A DNA stretch of 64,000 bases from Novosphingobium sp. FKTRR1 (GTDB lineage: Bacteria; Pseudomonadota; Alphaproteobacteria; Sphingomonadales; Sphingomonadaceae): contig NZ_JAIZDA010000001.1 of the NCBI RefSeq assembly GCF_020404405.1, positions 186,001 to 250,000 of the forward strand, in the 5' to 3' direction. The notes beneath the pieces were generated by a model. It searched no databases. It was given only the letters and a program-made list of their open reading frames with translations, and had not been told where the DNA came from. Position numbers and translations under genes: made by a program. Shown piece by piece: positions 17,501-25,906 of this stretch (the stretch's first letter is position 1; every line of letters begins with the position of its first letter).

Positions 17501-18186
17501 CAGGCTCCGGTCGGCGCCTCTGCCGCTGGCTTGGGCTGAGCAACCGGCAGCGACTGTTCATAGGCAGCGACGCCTTGGGCCACGTCGTCGTAATAGGTCG
17601 CGTGGCCCTTGATCAGGACCAGCGCACAGTCGCAGAACTGGCTTGCCGTGCGCGCGAACTTGGTCGCCACGATCATGCCCGACGTGCGGCTGCGCGCTTC
17701 GAACATGGCAAGGCACTTGGCCCGGAAATCAGGCTCACCGACAGTGAAGGTGTTGTCGAACAGATACGTGTCGAACGGCAGGGCATAAGTCAGAGCAAAG
17801 CTGGTGTTCATGCGATCCTGCACCGACAGATCGCGCAAGGGCCGGTCGACCATCGCGCCAAGGCCGGTGACGTCGGCGACGAACCCGATCACTTCGTCCG
17901 CATCCGCGCCATAGATCTTGGCGGCGAACGTGATGTTCTGGCCCAGCGTGCTGGCCATGCGGAAACCGCGTTGGTAACCGGCCGGGAACGACAGGCGCGC
18001 AAGCCGCTCGATCGAACCCGAGCCTGGCGTGATCAACCCGGCCAGCAACTGAACCAGCGTGGTCTTGCCGCTTTGCTGCGCGCCCAAGATCGCAAGGCGG
18101 CGGTCGCTCGGCAGATCGACGGTCAATCCGTCGATCACCGGCGCGCCCTTGCGATAGGCGTAAGTCAGCGATTGCAGGCGGATCAT
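17500..18186 (-). CDS. kpsT: KpsT/BexA-like capsule ABC ATPase with degenerate catalytic motifs
   Basis: A 228-residue ABC ATPase starting MIRLQSLTYAYRKG. It aligns well with KpsT throughout: Walker A GAQQSGKTT (35-43), LSFPAG, LGQNITFAAKIYG, the Walker B strand YLFDN (141-145) and VGEPDFRAKC. Four motifs depart from the family as I know it. The signature position reads LSVQDR instead of SSGMRSR. The Walker B glutamate is Asn145. The H-loop position is Lys176 (VATKF) rather than His. The Q-loop region is also altered. ATP binding looks possible, but normal hydrolysis doubtful. It begins 4 bp after the kpsM stop and would energise glycan export with KpsM/KpsE and the OPX protein. Confidence 0.85.
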   Translation of the reverse strand: MIRLQSLTYAYRKGAPVIDGLTVDLPSDRRLAILGAQQSGKTTLVQLLAGLITPGSGSIERLARLSFPAGYQRGFRMASTLGQNITFAAKIYGADADEVIGFVADVTGLGAMVDRPLRDLSVQDRMNTSFALTYALPFDTYLFDNTFTVGEPDFRAKCLAMFEARSRTSGMIVATKFARTASQFCDCALVLIKGHATYYDDVAQGVAAYEQSLPVAQPKPAAEAPTGA

Positions 18187-18190
18187 TCCT

Positions 18191-19030
18191 TTATTCCTTG
18201 TCTTCAAGATAGCGGACCGAGCTGTTGAGCAGCAGCAACGCGGCGGTCAGCATCACGGCGCCGACTGTCAGAACAAAACCGTGATCGGTCATCTGGTTGG
18301 GATAGAACGGATAAAACGCATGGCGGAACCAGTTCACGCCATGCAGGATCGGGTTGAGCGCGAAGTAGCCCCGCACATTGGGAGCAAGGAACGCGGCAAC
18401 GAAATAGGGCCCCGAAAAGTGGAGCGAGGCGCGGGCGATGGCCGGCCACAGCACGTCCCAGATCGGCAGGAAACGGGCGATCACGGCGTTGAGCATGCCC
18501 ATCGACGCACCCATCACGAAGATGGCCAAAGACGCCTTTACCGCGGTCAGCGGCTCGAATGGAACGGCCTGATCCACCCCGGCGAAATAGTAGAGCGAGC
18601 CGAAAAAGCCGATCGCCATGATCGATGTCGAGATCATGTGCAGGGCGGCATGAACGATCACGTGATCAAGCGGTTGCTCCATCGCATAGCGGATGCGGTG
18701 AAGGCCAGGAGCGACCGCAGTGCGCACCCGCATCGAGGTATGGATGAACATGTAGATCGGCACCACACCCGTCGCCAGAAACAGCGTGAGGCTCGATCCA
18801 TAGCGCGGGGCCACACCCAGCACACTGAACAGGATCGAGATTGTGGCGATGATGATCAAAGGCTCAAGCGCATAGGCCAGAAAGCTGAATGCGAAACTTT
18901 GGCCGCGCCGCATTTCCGCTTCGCGAAAGAACAGCGCCACCAGTGTGCGCCATTGCGCCACCAGGGCGAGGCGGAAATCATCCACCTCGCCCCGAAAGCC
19001 GCCACCAGAGCCCGCTGCAGCGCTACTCAC
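18191..19030 (-). CDS. kpsM: KpsM/BexB-like capsule ABC-2 permease
   Basis: A 279-residue inner-membrane protein with six predicted helices, typical of ABC-2 polysaccharide exporters. Visible features are ALFFREAEMRRGQSFAFSFLAYALEPLIIIATISILF at the N-terminus, TLFLATGVVPIYMFIHTSMRV, and the conserved C-terminal YFALNPILHGVNWFRHAFYP near the periplasmic loop. The start is a GTG overlapping the kpsE stop (GTGA). It forms the transmembrane pore for glycan export with the kpsT product. The cytosolic N-terminal 25 residues are Gly/Ala-rich and variable. Confidence 0.94.
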   Translation of the reverse strand: MSSAAAGSGGGFRGEVDDFRLALVAQWRTLVALFFREAEMRRGQSFAFSFLAYALEPLIIIATISILFSVLGVAPRYGSSLTLFLATGVVPIYMFIHTSMRVRTAVAPGLHRIRYAMEQPLDHVIVHAALHMISTSIMAIGFFGSLYYFAGVDQAVPFEPLTAVKASLAIFVMGASMGMLNAVIARFLPIWDVLWPAIARASLHFSGPYFVAAFLAPNVRGYFALNPILHGVNWFRHAFYPFYPNQMTDHGFVLTVGAVMLTAALLLLNSSVRYLEDKE

Positions 19031-20460
19031 TTGGTGTGTTCCTTGATCGAGTTACCGATCAGGATGCCGACGATGAACAGCAGCCCGGCTGCGAGCACCA
19101 GCAAGACGAAGTCGTTGAGACGATGCGGCTGCGCAGGTGAATCAGGCAGCGTCGGCTTGACATAGGTGGTCATGTACAAGCGCTGCGAGTCCGCCATCGC
19201 TTGCGCCTGGCTGAGCGCGCTGGTGTTGTTGACGAGGATCTGCACCGCGCTTTGCAGGCGGGTGTTCATGTCCTCGAACTCGCCCATCGTGCGCACCAGA
19301 TCGCGCTGATCGCCGCGTCCGGTAACCATCCCCTCGGTCTGGCTCAGCGCGGCGCGTGTCGCCACAAGCTGTTGTTGCAGCAAGCGGATCTGCGGTGCGT
19401 TCGGGTTATTGAGCTGGCCATTGAGAATGGCGATCTGCGTGGTCGTCTGCGCAAGCTGCGCCTTCAACCGATCGGTCAGCTCATTGTTGCCCTGCACGAC
19501 GCTGGTGGTCGGGTCGATTACCGCATTGCGGCGACGCAGACCCTCAAGCTGGTTGCGCAGTTCATTGACTTTGGCCGTCGCACGGTCGGCTTCGACTTGC
19601 GCGAACTTGAGCGTGTCCTGCTGCGATTCATGGCCGATGCCGTTGACGAGATCGCCCGACAACTTGTGCAGCGTTGACGCGATGTCGAAGCTGTCCTTGG
19701 CAGTGTAGGCCTTGACCCGCACCACGGCCAGACCCGAGGCCGGGTCGTATTCCGAATAGACCATGCGGCGCCAGTATGCCGCCAGCGCCTCAGCCGAGGA
19801 GGCATCGCCGATGCGCGAGAACGGATCGGACGGCTTGTTGAAAGCGGTCCGCAGCTTCAACTTTGCGTCGAGATCGCGGGCGGCCTGCGGGCTGCGCACG
19901 TAGTCGGCAACGGTGTAGTTGTCGAGCAAGTCGCTGCCGGGAGTCGGATTGCCGCCGAAGAACGCCGCGTTCGGCGCAGCTGTTGCGCCAGCACCCGAAG
20001 CCTGCGCCAGTGGTTGACGCACAGTGAAGCGGAACTCGGTAACGTAAAGGTCAGGCGCGATCAGGAACAGATAGATCCCGCCGAGCAGGACTGGAGCGAG
20101 GAACGAAAGCGCAAACCAGATCGCCCGGCCGATCGAGAGCGTCGGGCGACGCGACGGAAACGGCGGCAGCCTGGTTTCGCTGGTCTGGGTGACATACGGC
20201 TCTTCGGCAGGGCGACTGCGGGCCGGTGCGTCGAGCAGGTCTTCCGAAGCAGCAGCCTCATGCGCGGCTGCGGACTCTTGCGCAGCAAAGCCACGGAAGC
20301 CCCTGCCACCATCCACCGGCGGCGGCACCACGCCTTCAGCCCGCGGTTGCGCGTGTGGCAGCCTGGCAGCAAATGCGTCCCCGCCAGCGAGGGTGGCATC
20401 CGGCTCCGGCCGATTGCCGCCCTGAAAGAAGAGTTCCTTCTCTTCGCCTTCGTTTGCCAT
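19027..20460 (-). CDS. kpsE: KpsE/BexC-like capsule export periplasmic adaptor
   Basis: A 477-residue polysaccharide co-polymerase/adaptor protein. A long disordered cytoplasmic N-terminus (about residues 1-110, rich in Ala, Glu and Pro) precedes TM1 (IWFALSFLAPVLLGGIYLFLI). A large periplasmic coiled-coil domain follows (VEADRATAKVNELRNQLEGLRRR; LLQQQLVATRAALSQTEGM). The C-terminal helix is FVLLVLAAGLLFIVGILIG. It links KpsMT in the inner membrane to the OPX channel in the outer membrane. The ATG at 20458-20460 was chosen; a GTG one codon upstream is also possible. The N-terminal extension is longer than in enterobacterial KpsE. Confidence 0.93.
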   Translation of the reverse strand: MANEGEEKELFFQGGNRPEPDATLAGGDAFAARLPHAQPRAEGVVPPPVDGGRGFRGFAAQESAAAHEAAASEDLLDAPARSRPAEEPYVTQTSETRLPPFPSRRPTLSIGRAIWFALSFLAPVLLGGIYLFLIAPDLYVTEFRFTVRQPLAQASGAGATAAPNAAFFGGNPTPGSDLLDNYTVADYVRSPQAARDLDAKLKLRTAFNKPSDPFSRIGDASSAEALAAYWRRMVYSEYDPASGLAVVRVKAYTAKDSFDIASTLHKLSGDLVNGIGHESQQDTLKFAQVEADRATAKVNELRNQLEGLRRRNAVIDPTTSVVQGNNELTDRLKAQLAQTTTQIAILNGQLNNPNAPQIRLLQQQLVATRAALSQTEGMVTGRGDQRDLVRTMGEFEDMNTRLQSAVQILVNNTSALSQAQAMADSQRLYMTTYVKPTLPDSPAQPHRLNDFVLLVLAAGLLFIVGILIGNSIKEHTK

Positions 20461-20549
20461 CACGGCTGCTCCCTCAAATCACGGGGCAACCACACCATGC
20501 TCAGGCTGACAAAAAGCACCCTGACATGGCCGGCCCCCCAATTGGCCAA

Positions 20550-21803
20550 TCAGACGGCGATCGGCATCTGGCCTTCGTCCCACCCGGAAACCACTTTAAG
20601 GGTCAACGGGACGACGGTAGGCTCGGTTACATTGGCAAGATCGCGCCGCCACTGCGACACGCAAGGAATCTTCGATCGGTCGCACCGCGCGGCAAAGCGC
20701 CGGGCGATTCCGGTGACTTCAAGCGCCAGCCCATCGACCAGCCGGGTCGGTTGGAGGCCAAGCTTGAGGAAGCTGTCGTTGCACACGACCAGCGTGTTCT
20801 CTTCCGCTTCGATCCGCGGGTTCGGGATCAGTTCGAACGGAACCTCGGTCAATTCGGAAACCATCTCCGCCAGATCGATCAGGCGATGGGTTTCGGTCAT
20901 CTGGTTCATGATCGCAACGCGTTCGCCATGCGCGGGCGGGTTGGCGATTGCCAATTCGACGCAGCGCACGGTGTCGCGAATGTGGATGAACGCGCGGGTC
21001 TGGCCACCGGTACCGTGGACCGAAAGCGGGTAGCCGATCGCCGCCTGCATCAGGAAGCGGTTGAGGACCGTCCCGTAATCGCCATCATAATCGAAACGGT
21101 TGACCAGACGGTCGTCCATTTCGGTCTGCGGCGTCTGCGTGCCCCACACGATACCCTGGTGAAGGTCGGTCACGCGGGTCTTGAAGTTGCGGTTGTAGTA
21201 CCAGAAGAACAGGGCGTCCTGTGCCTTGGTCATGTGGTAGATACTGCCCGGATTGGCCGGATAGAGGATCTCGATGTCCTTGGCGCCTTCGGGCGTGTCC
21301 ACCGTGATCGGCAGATAGCCTTCAGGGATCTTCATCCCCGCCGTGCCATAACCGTAGACCCCCATCGTGCCGAGGTGGATCAGATGGATATCAAGGCCGC
21401 TGTCCACAATCGCGCTCAACACGTCATGCGTGGCATTGAGGTTGTTGCCGACCGTATAGCGCCGTTCATAGGCGCCCTTCATCGAATAAGGCGCCGCGCG
21501 CTGTTCGGCAAAGTGCACAATGGCGCGCGGGCGTTCTTCGCGTAGCAGACGGACCAGACGATCGTAATCGGCTCCGATCGTCATCCGCTCGAAACGGATC
21601 GTCTTGCCGCTTACCTCACGCCAGGCAGCCAGCCGCTCGTTCATCGAAGCGATCGGCGTCAGCGACTGGGTTTCCAGTTCGATGTCGATCTTGCGGCGCG
21701 ACATGTTGTCGACAATGATGACTTCGTAGCCGATGTCAGACAGATGCAGCGCCGTCGGCCAGCCACAGAACCCGTCGCCACCAAGGACAATAACCTTTTC
21801 CAT
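20550..21803 (-). CDS. sqdB: UDP-sulfoquinovose synthase
   Basis: A 417-residue short-chain dehydrogenase/reductase very like plant SQD1 and bacterial SqdB, which make UDP-sulfoquinovose from UDP-glucose and sulfite. The NAD-binding signature is GGDGFCGWPTALHLS (8-22). SQD1-specific blocks are SLTPIASM (48-55), VHFAEQRAAPYSM (96-108), LGTMGVYG (144-151), YHMTK (189-193), HQGIVWGTQT, NRFDYDGDYGTVLNRF and GGQTRAFIHIRDTVRCVE. The catalytic Thr146, Tyr189 and Lys193 match Thr145/Tyr182/Lys186 of SQD1. The ATG at 21801-21803 has a good Shine-Dalgarno (GAGGTAAG). It lies 89 bp upstream of kpsE on the same strand, so the sulfosugar may go into an exported glycan or into sulfolipid. Confidence 0.93.
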   Translation of the reverse strand: MEKVIVLGGDGFCGWPTALHLSDIGYEVIIVDNMSRRKIDIELETQSLTPIASMNERLAAWREVSGKTIRFERMTIGADYDRLVRLLREERPRAIVHFAEQRAAPYSMKGAYERRYTVGNNLNATHDVLSAIVDSGLDIHLIHLGTMGVYGYGTAGMKIPEGYLPITVDTPEGAKDIEILYPANPGSIYHMTKAQDALFFWYYNRNFKTRVTDLHQGIVWGTQTPQTEMDDRLVNRFDYDGDYGTVLNRFLMQAAIGYPLSVHGTGGQTRAFIHIRDTVRCVELAIANPPAHGERVAIMNQMTETHRLIDLAEMVSELTEVPFELIPNPRIEAEENTLVVCNDSFLKLGLQPTRLVDGLALEVTGIARRFAARCDRSKIPCVSQWRRDLANVTEPTVVPLTLKVVSGWDEGQMPIAV

Positions 21804-21846
21804 CGGAATACTTACCTCGACCGGACCGGTGGGAAGAAATACGGGC

Positions 21847-22200
21847 TCAGACGCCGGTTTCACGCTCGTGGCGGCGCACGACGCGCAGGCCTTCGAGCAG
21901 GGCACCGAGGATCCAACGCTGTTCGACCGCGGACGCACCATCCTTGTAGTAGGAAAGCGCCTCACGGATGGTTGCGGGGAAGTTGGCGACCAGCAGCTTG
22001 ACGCGCGCAGCTTCACCCTGAGCGACCAGCTCGAACGCGGCTTCCACTTCGGCGACTTCTTCAGTCGACAGGTTCGGAAGTACATCTTCAGGAATCGCCA
22101 GGAACTGCTTCTTGATCTTGCCCAGCGGTTCACGCGAACCGGTTTCGGGAATCTGGCGCACCAGTTTCAAGTTGCGCGGCTCGTCAATAAACAGCAACAT
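21847..22200 (-). CDS. Small acidic protein of unknown function, first gene before sqdB
   Basis: A 117-residue protein that I cannot assign to a named family. It starts MLLFIDEPRNLKLVRQIP, then GKIKKQFLAIPEDVLPNLSTEEVAEVEAAFELVAQGEAARVKLLVANFPATIREALSYYKDG, ending in a helix WILGALLEGLRVVRRHERE. It is soluble, mostly helical, with no signal peptide. A strong Shine-Dalgarno (AGGGGGT) sits 8 nt before the ATG. It lies 43 bp upstream of sqdB on the same strand and after a 255-bp non-coding gap, so it may head the sqdB-kps transcript. It could be a regulator of, or partner for, sulfosugar synthesis or export. Confidence 0.75.
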   Translation of the reverse strand: MLLFIDEPRNLKLVRQIPETGSREPLGKIKKQFLAIPEDVLPNLSTEEVAEVEAAFELVAQGEAARVKLLVANFPATIREALSYYKDGASAVEQRWILGALLEGLRVVRRHERETGV

Positions 22201-22455
22201 AAAAGCAACCCCCTGGAAAACACTTCATCAGCAAATGCCGGGCGACCCTTTTCACCCTCGCATCAATGAACGGCTAAAAAAGCACCCTCGAGAACCAATA
22301 ACTCTATTGCGCAGCATCCCTCCAACGAGAGGGGGAAGGGCGACAGCAGACAAGATCTCGGTAGAAGTGACTACCAAGACCATTAATCCGCTGGCTCTCA
22401 AAATGAACGAGATCCCCTTGTGGTCGTCACCGCGTTCCGACCGAAATGGCGGTAC
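22201..22455 (-). promoter_or_regulatory. Non-coding gap splitting the glycan locus into two units
   Basis: A 255-bp gap separates the glycosyltransferase block from the export block. It is AT-richer than its surroundings. On the minus strand it must hold the end of the glycosyltransferase transcript and the leader and promoter of the sqdB-kps unit. I see no convincing terminator stem with a U-tract and no unambiguous -35/-10 pair, so only its position argues for a promoter. Confidence 0.4.
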
Positions 22456-24300
22456 TCAAACGATGTGACAGAGTTGCGACAGATCAAGCAACGCCAGCAA
22501 CTTTTCATCAAAGGTTAACGCGCTGACCCGGACAACTTCTTGCCGGGCGCCCTCGGCATCGCGCTTGCGCCAGCGATGATTTTCGCTGGATGTGCCGCTA
22601 GAATAATCGACCGCGGGATCCTGCAGCACACCGATGCGCAGTCCGGCAGCTCTGGCGCGGGCGAGAAAAGCCCAATCATTTCCGGCACCTTCATAAGTGC
22701 CGAAGCCGCCGACCCGGTCAAACGCCGTACGCCGGATGGCCAGGCTTGAATCGCCCCAGCAATTGAAGAACAGACCGGCGGCATGTGCCTCTCCGATGAA
22801 GGCACGGATTGCCATCGGCGATCCCGCAGGATCAGTGCCTACTGTGCCGTTCTGGTGCAGGGCCAGGTTCGTCACAACGATGTCGAACTCGCTGCCCAGC
22901 AGCCCCTCGATCAGCCGGGCTGCGCCATCCCCGCGCCAGGCATTGTCGTCGTCCAGAAAGACCAGAACATCGCCCCGTGCTGCTGCCGCAGCGGCCTGAC
23001 AGGCGGCGCGATGCCGCATCGGCGGGAGGCGAAGCACCTGCGCGCCCGACTGCGCGACGATCGCCAGCGCCGATTCGACCCCATCCATCACGCTTCCGGC
23101 ATCGGCGACGATGATTTCGCGCACCAAGGCGCTCGACGGAGCCACGCTCGCCACCGCGCGGACTATCGCCTCAGGTCGGTCGCGATGGACGATGCAGATG
23201 CTCGCGACCGGTCCGTTGCCCGATGGCGCAGGTACCAAAGTTGCGCGCCGCATGCCCGTCACCCTCTCGATCAGCGCCGGCCAATCGCTGCCGAGGTCAG
23301 TCGCTTTGGCATTCGCAAGCCGGTGGTCCGCAGCCAGCTCCACGCTATGCCCGGCGGCCTGCGCCAGCGCGACCAGCGCGTCGTCGTCGGCGGTCGGGCC
23401 CGAAAACACAAGCGTGGTTGGCCCACCGCGGGCAAGCCTGTGGCCCAGATCGTGCGGTTCGACCGCATCATCGAGACCGAAGTCGAACGCCCAGTCGAGC
23501 GCGCGCAGTCCGATCAGATCCTTGCTGAGGCCATAGGCACGATCGCGCCATGGCCCCAACAGGCGGATACCCTCAGGCGGCAGAGTGCCCGCTTCGGCGC
23601 GCAGCTCGACTTCGTCAAGGAAGCGGTCCGCACCCCACGCTCGCCTGCCCGGCCCCATATGCGTGAGCGTAGCCACCGGGCCACTTGACCACGGCGAGAT
23701 CGGCCAACGCCCGAACGCACCCAGCCGTGCCTCGACCAGACGTTCTTGCGGCACACCCAGCTTGCGAAGCGGCGCGAACGCGGCAGCGCCGGGCGCAAAG
23801 ACCGCATCGGCCAGTTCGGCGCACTGCCTTTCAAGCGCATCATCGGCCAGAGCCCCCAGCGAGGCCAATTCCATGTCAGCCAGCAGCCGAGCCGCAGTCG
23901 GCGCGTCGCCCCACAACAGGAGAGCGGTCGCGCGATCAAGCTCACCCAGTTCCCGCGCCATCAGACACGGTTGCAACACCCCTCCCGCCAAAGGTGCAAG
24001 CAAGGCATCGTATCGCCGTGTCCGCGCGCAAGCCCACAGGCGGTGGCCGAAATCGAGGCTGCGGGTGATGCTGGTCGAACCCGGCCCACCGATCACCGGC
24101 CAGGGCAGCAACGGCACCGGCACGAAGGCCGCCCCGGCCGGCCACGGCTCATCGGGAACCTGCTCTGCCAGCACGTCGACAGCCCAGCCCTGCGCGAGCA
24201 TTTGTGCCGCGACCGCGCCGAAACCTTGCTCAAGGTTGAACCGGCGCCACGGGTCATCACCCGGCGGGAGGATCAGGCCAAGCCGACGCTGCGCGCCCAT
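22456..24300 (-). CDS. Two-domain glycosyltransferase (GT4-like N-half, GT2 C-half)
   Basis: A 614-residue protein. The N-terminal half resembles a GT-B/GT4 acceptor domain (LGLILPPGDDPWRRFNLEQGFGAVA...) but lacks a clear donor-site E-x7-E, so it may be inactive. The C-terminal half (about residues 355-600) is a GT2-like GT-A domain: VASICIVHRDRPEAIVRAV, EIIVADAGS, the acidic metal site VFLDDDNAW, and GDSSLAIRRTAFDRVGGFG...NDWAFLARA. Its ATG overlaps the preceding GWA-domain gene by 28 bp. It is the last gene of the glycosyltransferase block before the 255-bp gap. It probably adds a sugar to the exported glycan; donor and acceptor are unknown. Confidence 0.83.
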   Translation of the reverse strand: MGAQRRLGLILPPGDDPWRRFNLEQGFGAVAAQMLAQGWAVDVLAEQVPDEPWPAGAAFVPVPLLPWPVIGGPGSTSITRSLDFGHRLWACARTRRYDALLAPLAGGVLQPCLMARELGELDRATALLLWGDAPTAARLLADMELASLGALADDALERQCAELADAVFAPGAAAFAPLRKLGVPQERLVEARLGAFGRWPISPWSSGPVATLTHMGPGRRAWGADRFLDEVELRAEAGTLPPEGIRLLGPWRDRAYGLSKDLIGLRALDWAFDFGLDDAVEPHDLGHRLARGGPTTLVFSGPTADDDALVALAQAAGHSVELAADHRLANAKATDLGSDWPALIERVTGMRRATLVPAPSGNGPVASICIVHRDRPEAIVRAVASVAPSSALVREIIVADAGSVMDGVESALAIVAQSGAQVLRLPPMRHRAACQAAAAAARGDVLVFLDDDNAWRGDGAARLIEGLLGSEFDIVVTNLALHQNGTVGTDPAGSPMAIRAFIGEAHAAGLFFNCWGDSSLAIRRTAFDRVGGFGTYEGAGNDWAFLARARAAGLRIGVLQDPAVDYSSGTSSENHRWRKRDAEGARQEVVRVSALTFDEKLLALLDLSQLCHIV

Positions 24301-24980
24301 GTCCGGTTCAATTTCAGCAGCAAGGCATCATCGCGCGCGTCACGCAGCTCGGGTTCGACGGTTTCGGCAAGGACCGCAGGGTTCCACGGCAGGTAGAAGC
24401 CATGGAAGCCATCGCCGCCCAAAGTGCGGGCAAGCGCGGCATGGCGGCAAGCCCGAACCGGGCCAAAGCGGTGCTCGCCCGCCACCAGCATGACCTCGAG
24501 ACGCGCAGGCGGGTCGGCGGTGTCGAGCGCGAAGCCGGTCAGCGTCGCACTGCCCGGCAATGGCGGATCGAACACTGCTATGCGCGATCCACGCCACCCT
24601 TCGAGCGGCGCCTTGGCGGCGCCCGCACGCCATGGGCTGCCGGGTAACGGCTCGCCCGTATCCGCCCAGCGCGCCTCGATCGGATCGGCCACCATCGCGC
24701 CGACCGGCACGGCAAAGCCGCAAACCCCAAGGCCATGACCGGCGGCCTGCACATCGGCGCGATAGTGGTCGGCAAGCACGGTGATGGTGCCGCCGGTCGC
24801 CCCGCCGCTGATCTGGATGCGGGCCGGCTTGCCCGGCTGGATGGGATCATGCGCCCAGCCCCGCAACCAGCCGTCGTGCACCCCTTCAAGCCAGCCGATC
24901 CGTTCGACGCTCCGCAGTTGCCGAGGCGGCAGCGCCAGCGCAGGCGTTGGCCGGAACCACGGGCGACGCAGGCCGATCAC
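24273..24980 (-). CDS. Stand-alone GWA-type beta-domain protein of a glycan locus
   Basis: A protein of about 235 residues, with no signal peptide and no recognisable catalytic domain. It contains one or two copies of a beta-sandwich-like module also found at the C-terminus of the neighbouring 1111-residue glycosyltransferase. The module has a core GWLEGVHDGWLRGWAHDP..P..PARIQI followed by ADHYRADVQAAGHGLGVCGFAVPV. A second, weaker copy starts SATLTGFALDTADPPARLEVMLV. A GTG at 24978-24980 overlaps the epimerase stop (GTGA) and was chosen as the start; an ATG at 25019 would overlap by 43 bp. It may bind nascent glycan or scaffold the glycosyltransferases. This is inference only. Confidence 0.65.
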   Translation of the reverse strand: MIGLRRPWFRPTPALALPPRQLRSVERIGWLEGVHDGWLRGWAHDPIQPGKPARIQISGGATGGTITVLADHYRADVQAAGHGLGVCGFAVPVGAMVADPIEARWADTGEPLPGSPWRAGAAKAPLEGWRGSRIAVFDPPLPGSATLTGFALDTADPPARLEVMLVAGEHRFGPVRACRHAALARTLGGDGFHGFYLPWNPAVLAETVEPELRDARDDALLLKLNRTWARSVGLA

Positions 24981-25906
24981 GCCAAGGCCAAAGCATTCTG
25001 CTGCACGAACCAGTCCCATGTGGCGGCAAGTCCGTCATGCAGAGGCGTATCGGGGCGAAAGTCCAGTTCGGCGCGGGCCTTGGCCACGTTGCACCAGGTC
25101 TTGTCGATCTCACCAGCGCGGGCCGGGCGATAGTCGACAGCAACAGATTGCGGGCCAACGACCACGCGTAGCGCCTCGATCAGGGCATTGACTGACAAGG
25201 GCTGTCCCGAGCCAAGCTGGAACACGCCCGAACGATCACTGGCCAGCCCGGCCATGATCCCCTGACACAAGTCCGCCACATAGACGAAATCGCGGGTCTG
25301 TTCGCCATTGCCGTGCACGATCAGCGGTTCACCGGCGAGAATGCGCTTGCAGAAGGCGGCCACGACGCTGCCCTTGTGGAACGAGCGCGGCCCGTAGACA
25401 TTGGCAAAACGCAGCGATAGCGCGGAAAAGCCATAGCTGCCCGCCCATGCCGAACACAATCCTTCGACCGCCAGCTTGGTCGCGCCATAGGGCGAGATCG
25501 GATTTGGCACCATGCCTTCGTGCACGGGCGGCTCCGCCTCACCGATGATCGCGCCACCGGTCGATGCGTTGACGATCCGGCGAACCTCATGCCGGCGCAT
25601 CGCTTCGAGCAAGCGGAACGAGCCGACCACGTTCACATCGAAGTTGAGCGCGGGATCGGCGATCGATTCGATCACGCGGGTATCGGCGGCAAGATGTACG
25701 ACCGCATCGACTCCGACCAGTGCGGCGTCTAGCGCAACGTCGTCGCGGATATCGCCGCGCAGGAATTCGCCGGCAAAATCACCCAGATGCTCGCGCTGGC
25801 CCAGCACCTCGCTGTCGAGCACGCGCACGGCATGACCCGCAGCTTCCAGCCGGGGAACCAGATTGGCGCCGATAAAGCCACAGCCGCCGGTTACAAGGAT
25901 CTTCAT
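24977..25906 (-). CDS. NAD-dependent sugar-nucleotide epimerase/dehydratase
   Basis: A 309-residue extended short-chain dehydrogenase. The NAD-binding motif is MKILVTGGCGFIGANLV. Catalytic residues are Ser/Thr in NASTGGAIIGE and the YGATK Tyr-x3-Lys pair. Family motifs LRFANVYGPRSF, GEQTRDFVYVADLCQGI and RAGEIDKTWCNVAKA point to the UDP-glucose 4-epimerase/WbpP/RmlB group. The product sugar cannot be fixed, but C4 epimerisation of a UDP-sugar is the simplest reading. The ATG at 25904-25906 overlaps the upstream glycosyltransferase stop in an ATGA, indicating translational coupling in the glycan operon. It would supply an activated sugar to the adjacent glycosyltransferases. Confidence 0.9.
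   Translation of the reverse strand: MKILVTGGCGFIGANLVPRLEAAGHAVRVLDSEVLGQREHLGDFAGEFLRGDIRDDVALDAALVGVDAVVHLAADTRVIESIADPALNFDVNVVGSFRLLEAMRRHEVRRIVNASTGGAIIGEAEPPVHEGMVPNPISPYGATKLAVEGLCSAWAGSYGFSALSLRFANVYGPRSFHKGSVVAAFCKRILAGEPLIVHGNGEQTRDFVYVADLCQGIMAGLASDRSGVFQLGSGQPLSVNALIEALRVVVGPQSVAVDYRPARAGEIDKTWCNVAKARAELDFRPDTPLHDGLAATWDWFVQQNALALA

Noticed and set aside
20550..22133. A 527-codon reading of the sulfoquinovose synthase gene
   Set aside because: The extra 110 N-terminal codons overlap the 117-residue gene in another frame and look like antisense-type low-complexity sequence. The SQD1 fold begins at MEKVIVLGGDG.
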